Shown here piece after piece: positions 59,810-64,000 of a stretch of DNA of 64,000 nucleotides (positions are counted from its first letter, which is position 1; the number at the start of each line of letters is the position of its first letter). Made by a program: the position numbers and the translations under genes. This DNA is from Novosphingobium sp. GTDB taxonomy: Bacteria; Pseudomonadota; Alphaproteobacteria; Sphingomonadales; Sphingomonadaceae. A model generated the notes under the pieces. The model made no database searches, was not told where the DNA came from, and saw nothing but the letters and a program-made list of their open reading frames with translations. The stretch spans positions 434,001 to 498,000 of the forward strand of contig JACKKY010000002.1 in the NCBI GenBank assembly GCA_024236175.1, written 5' to 3'.

Positions 59810-60970
59810 CTATACATTGCGCAGCCCCGCTGGACTGCGACCGTAGATCTCCTCGTAGCGGGAGATCGCGAAACGGTCGGTCATTCCGGCGATGTAGTCG
59901 GCGATATGGCGGCTGCGGTCGGGTTCGTATCGTGGGAGGCGGACGATCCATTCCTCATCCATCAGCACCGGTTCCTGCGAATAGGCGGCGAAGAGTTCCG
60001 CGACCACGCCGCGAGCCCGCTGGGCCGTGGCGATCTGGTCCGGATGGTAATAGAGCTTTTCGTACATGAAGCGCTTGAAGCTGCGTTCGCCCACCTCCAT
60101 GGCCGGCGAGAAGGCGGCGCTGGCGCGGCCGGCCTGCCGCACGTCCGACACCTCGGCCATGCCTTCCGTGCGCCGCTTCGTCTCGCCGATCACGTCGTTG
60201 ACCATCAGGCCGATCTGGCTGCGGATGAGCTCGCGCAGTTGCCTGTCGCGCGGCGCACCGGGATAACGACGCTCGACCTCGCGCCACTGATCCGCGACGA
60301 ATTCCTGCGCGAGCAGCTCGTCCAGCTCAAGGAACCCTGCGCGCAAGCCGTCGTCGATATCGTGATTGTCGTAGGCGATATCGTCGCAAATCGCGGCGAC
60401 CTGGGCTTCCAGCGACGGCCAGCTGTCCAGTTCGAGCGGAAACTGCGCATCGAGCTCGGCGAGCGCCCAGCTGGGGGCCTCCACCGGCCCGTTGTGCTTG
60501 GCGAGGCCTTCAAGCGTCTCCCAGGTGAGATTGAGGCCGTCATGCTCGCAATAGGGCGATTCCAGCCGCATCACCGTCCGCAGGCAATGGGCGTTGTGAT
60601 CGAACCCGCCGTAGGAATGGAGCGCGCCGTTCAGCGCCTCTTCGCCCGCATGCCCGAACGGAGGGTGCCCGATATCGTGCGCGAGGGCCAATGCCTCGGT
60701 GAGGTCCTCGTCGATCCCGAGAGCCCGGGCGATGACGCGGGCGATCTGCGAGACTTCCAGGCTGTGGGTAAGGCGAACGCGATAGTGATCGCCATCCGGA
60801 GCGACGAAGACCTGTGTCTTGTAGCGAAGACGCCGGAAGGCAATGGAATGGATCACCCGGTCGCGGTCGCGCTGGTAGGCGCTGCGCGGCCCTCGGGTCA
60901 GCGAAGCCTCGAGCGGATACTCGCGCCCGCGCGAGCGTTCGGGGTCCGAAGCAAATGGAGCGCGATGCAA
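59810..60970 (-). CDS. dgt: dGTP triphosphohydrolase-like HD-domain protein
   Basis: A 386-residue HD-superfamily protein. The metal-binding pairs are HSLEVSQIARVIARAL, ALAHDIGHPPFGHAGEEAL (HD) and NAHCLRTVMRLE, with later DIAYDNHDIDDGL. It fits dNTP triphosphohydrolases of the deoxyguanosinetriphosphate triphosphohydrolase-like type. The start is TTG 60970; the SRGREYP N-terminus resembles family members but the ribosome-binding site is weak. It may regulate dNTP pools. Confidence 0.9.
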   Translation of the reverse strand: MHRAPFASDPERSRGREYPLEASLTRGPRSAYQRDRDRVIHSIAFRRLRYKTQVFVAPDGDHYRVRLTHSLEVSQIARVIARALGIDEDLTEALALAHDIGHPPFGHAGEEALNGALHSYGGFDHNAHCLRTVMRLESPYCEHDGLNLTWETLEGLAKHNGPVEAPSWALAELDAQFPLELDSWPSLEAQVAAICDDIAYDNHDIDDGLRAGFLELDELLAQEFVADQWREVERRYPGAPRDRQLRELIRSQIGLMVNDVIGETKRRTEGMAEVSDVRQAGRASAAFSPAMEVGERSFKRFMYEKLYYHPDQIATAQRARGVVAELFAAYSQEPVLMDEEWIVRLPRYEPDRSRHIADYIAGMTDRFAISRYEEIYGRSPAGLRNV

Positions 60971-61184
60971 GGCCCGGCCTACTCCCCCGGCCAGTCAACA
61001 GGCGCGTCGACGAGACCGGATTTCCGCACTTTCCTGATCCTTTCGCGAGATTCGGGCATAGGCTTTTCCGCCCGCGACCTATCGCAAGCCGGGCGAAGCC
61101 GTCCAGCCGTGGCGGCAGGGTAGCGGTGGATAGTTTCGCGCCGCCGATGCCGACGGGCGAAGTCGGGTCCGATCCCGCAGGTTC

Positions 61185-61201
61185 AAACGGGCTTCAGCCC
61201 G
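61185..61201 (-). terminator. Terminator after the cox subunit IV gene
   Basis: CGGGC pairs with GCCCG around a 4-base loop (61188-61201) and is followed on the minus strand by TTT. It begins 16 bases after the stop at 61217. Confidence 0.55.
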
Positions 61202-61216
61202 AAACCGGCCTGCGAA

Positions 61217-61339
61217 TCAGGCGATCAGGACGACGACTATGGCTGCAACGATGGCAGAGATGATCGTGCCCCATTTCAGCAAGACGGTGAACCCACCATA
61301 GGTTTCGTTCGCCGCCTTCATATCATTGCCCGATTCCAT
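61217..61339 (-). CDS. aa3-type cytochrome c oxidase subunit IV
   Basis: A 40-residue single-helix protein starting MESGNDMKAANETYGGFTVLLKWGTIISAIVAAI. The NDMKAHEETY-like pre-helix region and one C-terminal transmembrane helix fit the bacterial cox IV family, a small accessory subunit of aa3 oxidase. GGGGAAG lies five bases before ATG 61339. The main cox genes are not in the window. It is divergent from the response-regulator gene. Confidence 0.83.
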   Translation of the reverse strand: MESGNDMKAANETYGGFTVLLKWGTIISAIVAAIVVVLIA

Positions 61340-61492
61340 CGATTTCTTCCCCGATAGCTGCAGTTGTAGCCCTGCAAAGCCTCTATCGCCCCTCGCGCTC
61401 GCACTCAAGTGGTTAGCCTTAATCCGGTCTTTACCCAATGCAGCTATTCCCCGTGCGGATCACTTTGGGATCAGGGTCTCGCGGAAAGAAGC

Positions 61493-62917
61493 ATGCCGGA
61501 ACTCGAGCAGCGCCTGCTCATGCTCATTGACGATGAACCGGCACAATGCCGGCTCATTTCCGCGCTTGCCTCGCGCGAGGGCTGGCGCACGATAGTCGCC
61601 AGCGACCCCGAAACCGCCATTGCTACACTCGGCACCCGCCAGGGAATGCAGCTCAACGCCATTATCCTCGACCAGTGGGTCCCGGGTGACGATGCCTGCG
61701 CACTGATCGCGGAACTCAAGAACCGCCGCCCCGCCCTGCCCATCCTGATGTTGACCACCAGCGCCTCGCCCCTGCTGGCCGTGGAGGCGATGCGCGCCGG
61801 CGCCACCGACTACCTGATCAAACCCGTCGCCCCCGACCGGCTGATGCAGGCCCTTCGTGCGGCGACGACGCGCGAGGCGCCGCGCGACGAACTGGCTCCG
61901 CTGACCGAGAAGATGCCGTCCAATCCGGATTTCGAGGCAATGATCGGCGCCGCTCCGACCTTCCGGGCCGCGCTTGCGGTCGCCGCGAAGGCAGCCCGCG
62001 GCCACGGACCGGTCCTGATCGAGGGCGAAAGCGGCACCGGCAAGGAAATGCTGGTCCGCGCGATGCATGCGGCTTCGCCGAGGGCCAAGGCCCAGTTGCG
62101 CATCGTCAGCATCGGCGGCACGCCCGCCAATTCCATCGAATCGCTGCTTTTCGGCCACGAAAAGGGCGCATTTCCGGGTGCTTTCGACCGCCAGATCGGA
62201 GCTCTCCAGCATTGCGACGGCGGGACGCTCGTGCTCGACGAGATCGACCGCCTCGAACTGCCGGTGCAGGAGCGGCTCGTCGAATCGCTGAAACGCGGCG
62301 ACGTGCGCCCGATCGGGGCGAATCACAGCTTCAAGGTCGATGTGCGGCTGATTGCCGCCAGCAACCTGCCGTTGAAGGACATGGTCGCAGGCGGTCATTT
62401 CCTGCCGGACCTGCTCGAGGCCATTTCCGGGGTGACGGTAACGCTGCCTTCGCTGCGCGAGCGGCCGGGCGATATTCCCGCGCTTTCGCGGCATTTCCTT
62501 GCGCGCATCGGCGAACAGCCGGGCCTGCGCGAACTGGGCATCACCGACGGAGCGCTGGCGCTGCTCGCCGCCTACGACTGGCCGGGCAATGTCCGCCAGT
62601 TGCAGGCCGTGCTGTTCCGCGCCGCCGTTTTCTGCGACGGCGACGCGCTGACCTCGGAAGATTTTCCACAGCTTCTCAACATGCTGGGAACGGAATCCTC
62701 CACAAGCAACGGCGGATCCGTCCCGGAAAGCTCGGGCGTCATGCTCTATACGGCGGACGGCAACCTGCGGCCTCTCGAAGAGATCGAAGCGGACGTCATC
62801 CGCCTCGCCATCGGCCATTATCGCGGCCGCATGACCGAGGTTGCCCGCCGACTGGGCATCGGCCGATCGACGCTTTACCGCAAGCTCAGCGAGCTCGGCA
62901 TCGACAACGCCGCCTGA
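61493..62917 (+). CDS. NtrC-like response regulator with altered sigma-54 loop
   Basis: A 474-residue protein from ATG 61493. The receiver domain has acidic pocket D13-D14, phosphoacceptor D60 (ILDQWVPG) and K110 (YLIKPV). The AAA+ domain has Walker A GESGTGKE (178-185) and Walker B GGTLVLDEID. The GAFTGA loop that contacts sigma-54 reads GAFPGA (P228). A Fis-type HTH ends the protein (MTEVARRLGIGRSTLYRKLSELGI). It would bind DNA when phosphorylated, but may not act through sigma-54. No histidine kinase is adjacent. Confidence 0.92.
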   Translation: MPELEQRLLMLIDDEPAQCRLISALASREGWRTIVASDPETAIATLGTRQGMQLNAIILDQWVPGDDACALIAELKNRRPALPILMLTTSASPLLAVEAMRAGATDYLIKPVAPDRLMQALRAATTREAPRDELAPLTEKMPSNPDFEAMIGAAPTFRAALAVAAKAARGHGPVLIEGESGTGKEMLVRAMHAASPRAKAQLRIVSIGGTPANSIESLLFGHEKGAFPGAFDRQIGALQHCDGGTLVLDEIDRLELPVQERLVESLKRGDVRPIGANHSFKVDVRLIAASNLPLKDMVAGGHFLPDLLEAISGVTVTLPSLRERPGDIPALSRHFLARIGEQPGLRELGITDGALALLAAYDWPGNVRQLQAVLFRAAVFCDGDALTSEDFPQLLNMLGTESSTSNGGSVPESSGVMLYTADGNLRPLEEIEADVIRLAIGHYRGRMTEVARRLGIGRSTLYRKLSELGIDNAA

Positions 62918-62935
62918 CAGGCGGGCCACGTCGAT

Positions 62936-64000
62936 TCAAGAAACCGGATCGGCTGCCTCTTCGAGCAGTGCGACCGGTATCTCGGCCACACAGGCACGAA
63001 GGAACTCGCCCAGCCCCTTGCCTATCTGATCGAGGGCGATGTTGCTGGTGCCGCTACGGCCGAAATGCCCGCGCAGGACATAGAGCACGCCGTCTATGTT
63101 CGGCAGTGGGAAGGCATCCACAGTCACCTCTTCCCTCAGCCCCATCAGCGCATGCACCCGCTCGCCCGTCAGATAGGCGACGAGCCAGTCATAGGCTTGC
63201 GGGCACTTGCACCACACACCCAGCGAGGCATCGCCTCCCTTGTCTCCCGACCGGGCATGAATGACCGTTCCCAGCGGAGCGGCTTTCGTGGCACCGAAAC
63301 GGGCCGGATCGAACGGCTGAGGCATAGCCGGCTTGCCCGATGTTCCGGCGGCGGGATCCGTTTCCGGAAGCTCCACGATTGCACTGGAGCCATCCGCCAT
63401 CGTGACCCGATGCTCGCATTCCCGTTGGCGCGCGAGGCCCGGCCAATATTCCATGCGCGGAGCGATCAGGTGGCCGAATTCCCCCGTAAAGCCCGGGATA
63501 CTGCCCAGCCCGAGCGTGGCGAAGCCGGCTCCGAGCCTTTCGATCTCTTGCAGCTCCTGCGCCGCTGCGGCGATGCGGACGACCATCGTCGCCTCGCCCT
63601 GGTTGGCGGGTGCGGCAATCGGTTGGCCGAGCGGTTCGAAGTGGAACTCGTCCAGAGCGAGGGATTCGGTGATGCTGCGCAGCTGGTTGCGGATCCATGC
63701 GACCTTCTCGCGCCAGTCGAGGCCGGTGACGTAGACGATCATGACGAAGCGCCAACCGTCCTGGTAGAAGCATCCGACCTTGGTCGTTTCCGGCGGTCGG
63801 GAGCCCCTGACCCCGCCGACACGCACCCTGTCTTCGCCCTCCTGCGCGATTTCCAGGCTGTCGATATGCAGGACCGCGTCCGGATTGAGGTAGCGTGGCC
63901 CCTGGATCTCGTAGAGGAGCTGCGCCTTCACCGTATCGGGCGTGACGAAGCCCTTGCTGCCCGACTGCTTGGTGATGACGAAGCTGCCGTCCGCCTCGAT
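62936..64000 (-). CDS. AtuA family protein (DUF1446), C-terminal part
   Basis: The frame runs off the right edge, leaving about 354 residues. It begins at the edge with ADGSFVITKQSGSKGFVTPDTVKAQLLYEIQGPRYLNPD, the middle of an AtuA-like (acyclic terpene utilization) protein, then continues to a C-terminal AtuA-like ferredoxin-fold domain (FGATKAAPLGTVIHARSGDKGGDASLGVWC) in the same chain. The role of AtuA in terpenoid catabolism is known by genetics only. Neighbours (GNyl-CoA genes) would be beyond the window. It is convergent with the response regulator gene. Confidence 0.82.
   Translation of the reverse strand: MEADGSFVITKQSGSKGFVTPDTVKAQLLYEIQGPRYLNPDAVLHIDSLEIAQEGEDRVRVGGVRGSRPPETTKVGCFYQDGWRFVMIVYVTGLDWREKVAWIRNQLRSITESLALDEFHFEPLGQPIAAPANQGEATMVVRIAAAAQELQEIERLGAGFATLGLGSIPGFTGEFGHLIAPRMEYWPGLARQRECEHRVTMADGSSAIVELPETDPAAGTSGKPAMPQPFDPARFGATKAAPLGTVIHARSGDKGGDASLGVWCKCPQAYDWLVAYLTGERVHALMGLREEVTVDAFPLPNIDGVLYVLRGHFGRSGTSNIALDQIGKGLGEFLRACVAEIPVALLEEAADPVS

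Noticed and set aside
61170..61202. A tRNA-like GGTTCAAA sequence
   Set aside because: No acceptor or anticodon arm can be formed around it.

Overview
The window is GC-rich, gene-dense chromosome from an alphaproteobacterium, most likely a member of the Sphingomonadales and probably close to Erythrobacter, Altererythrobacter or Novosphingobium. This placement rests on several features: an F1-only ATP synthase operon in the order atpH-atpA-atpG-atpD-atpC with no F0 genes, the conserved run rpmF-plsX-fabH-ihfA-merR, a class I lysyl-tRNA synthetase, a small aa3-type cytochrome oxidase subunit IV, a CpaF ATPase, a GGAAC-N16-CGTT (EcfG-type) promoter, and split glycine-cleavage P-protein genes behind a tandem glycine riboswitch. 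The genus is inferred. No rRNA, tRNA, insertion sequence, prophage or CRISPR array was seen.

Region by region: 1-6318 looks catabolic or accessory (redoxin end, DUF1330, TetR regulator, two SDR oxidoreductases, cytochrome P450, winged-helix regulator with membrane partner, CoA-ester lyase). 6373-17634 holds a large DUF3857/transglutaminase/TPR protein, metY, ettA behind a cluster of TGTCACC operators, an Arg/Asn/Asp-rich RcnB-like protein, cytochrome b561, a 2OG-Fe(II) oxygenase, a DUF885 protein and a DUF1003 protein. 17609-29319 holds lysK with an unusual leader, an orphan flagellin, a DinG-like helicase, SixA, the rpmF-plsX-fabH-ihfA-merR block, and an S24 repressor divergent from two small genes. 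29347-42955 holds a ThDP enzyme, a RES-domain gene coupled to a D-2-hydroxyacid dehydrogenase, a TylF-like methyltransferase, cysS, a transaldolase-cobT-nitroreductase-EamA operon whose first start codon lies in a 10-bp stem, a DUF4197 lipoprotein, priA and ada.

43053-49637 carries a trypsin-like protease and the F1 operon, closed by a clear intrinsic terminator. 49653-54260 has an HNH protein, an isolated cpaF, an EamA transporter, two tandem entericidin-like lipoproteins and a bile-acid:sodium-symporter-like protein. 54315-59061 is the complete gcvT-gcvH-gcvPA-gcvPB operon with promoter and riboswitch. 59086-64000 has an NAD(P)-binding protein, a dGTPase-like HD protein, cox subunit IV, a response regulator with an altered sigma-54 loop (GAFPGA) and the 3' part of an AtuA-like gene.

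Most genes are ordinary housekeeping genes. The points most worth following are in small structures: the TGTCACC cluster, mutually exclusive hairpins before lysK, start-occluding stems before the transaldolase and perhaps priA, a RES protein lacking two of three expected catalytic residues, the GAFPGA activator, and operator-like palindromes at two small regulator loci.
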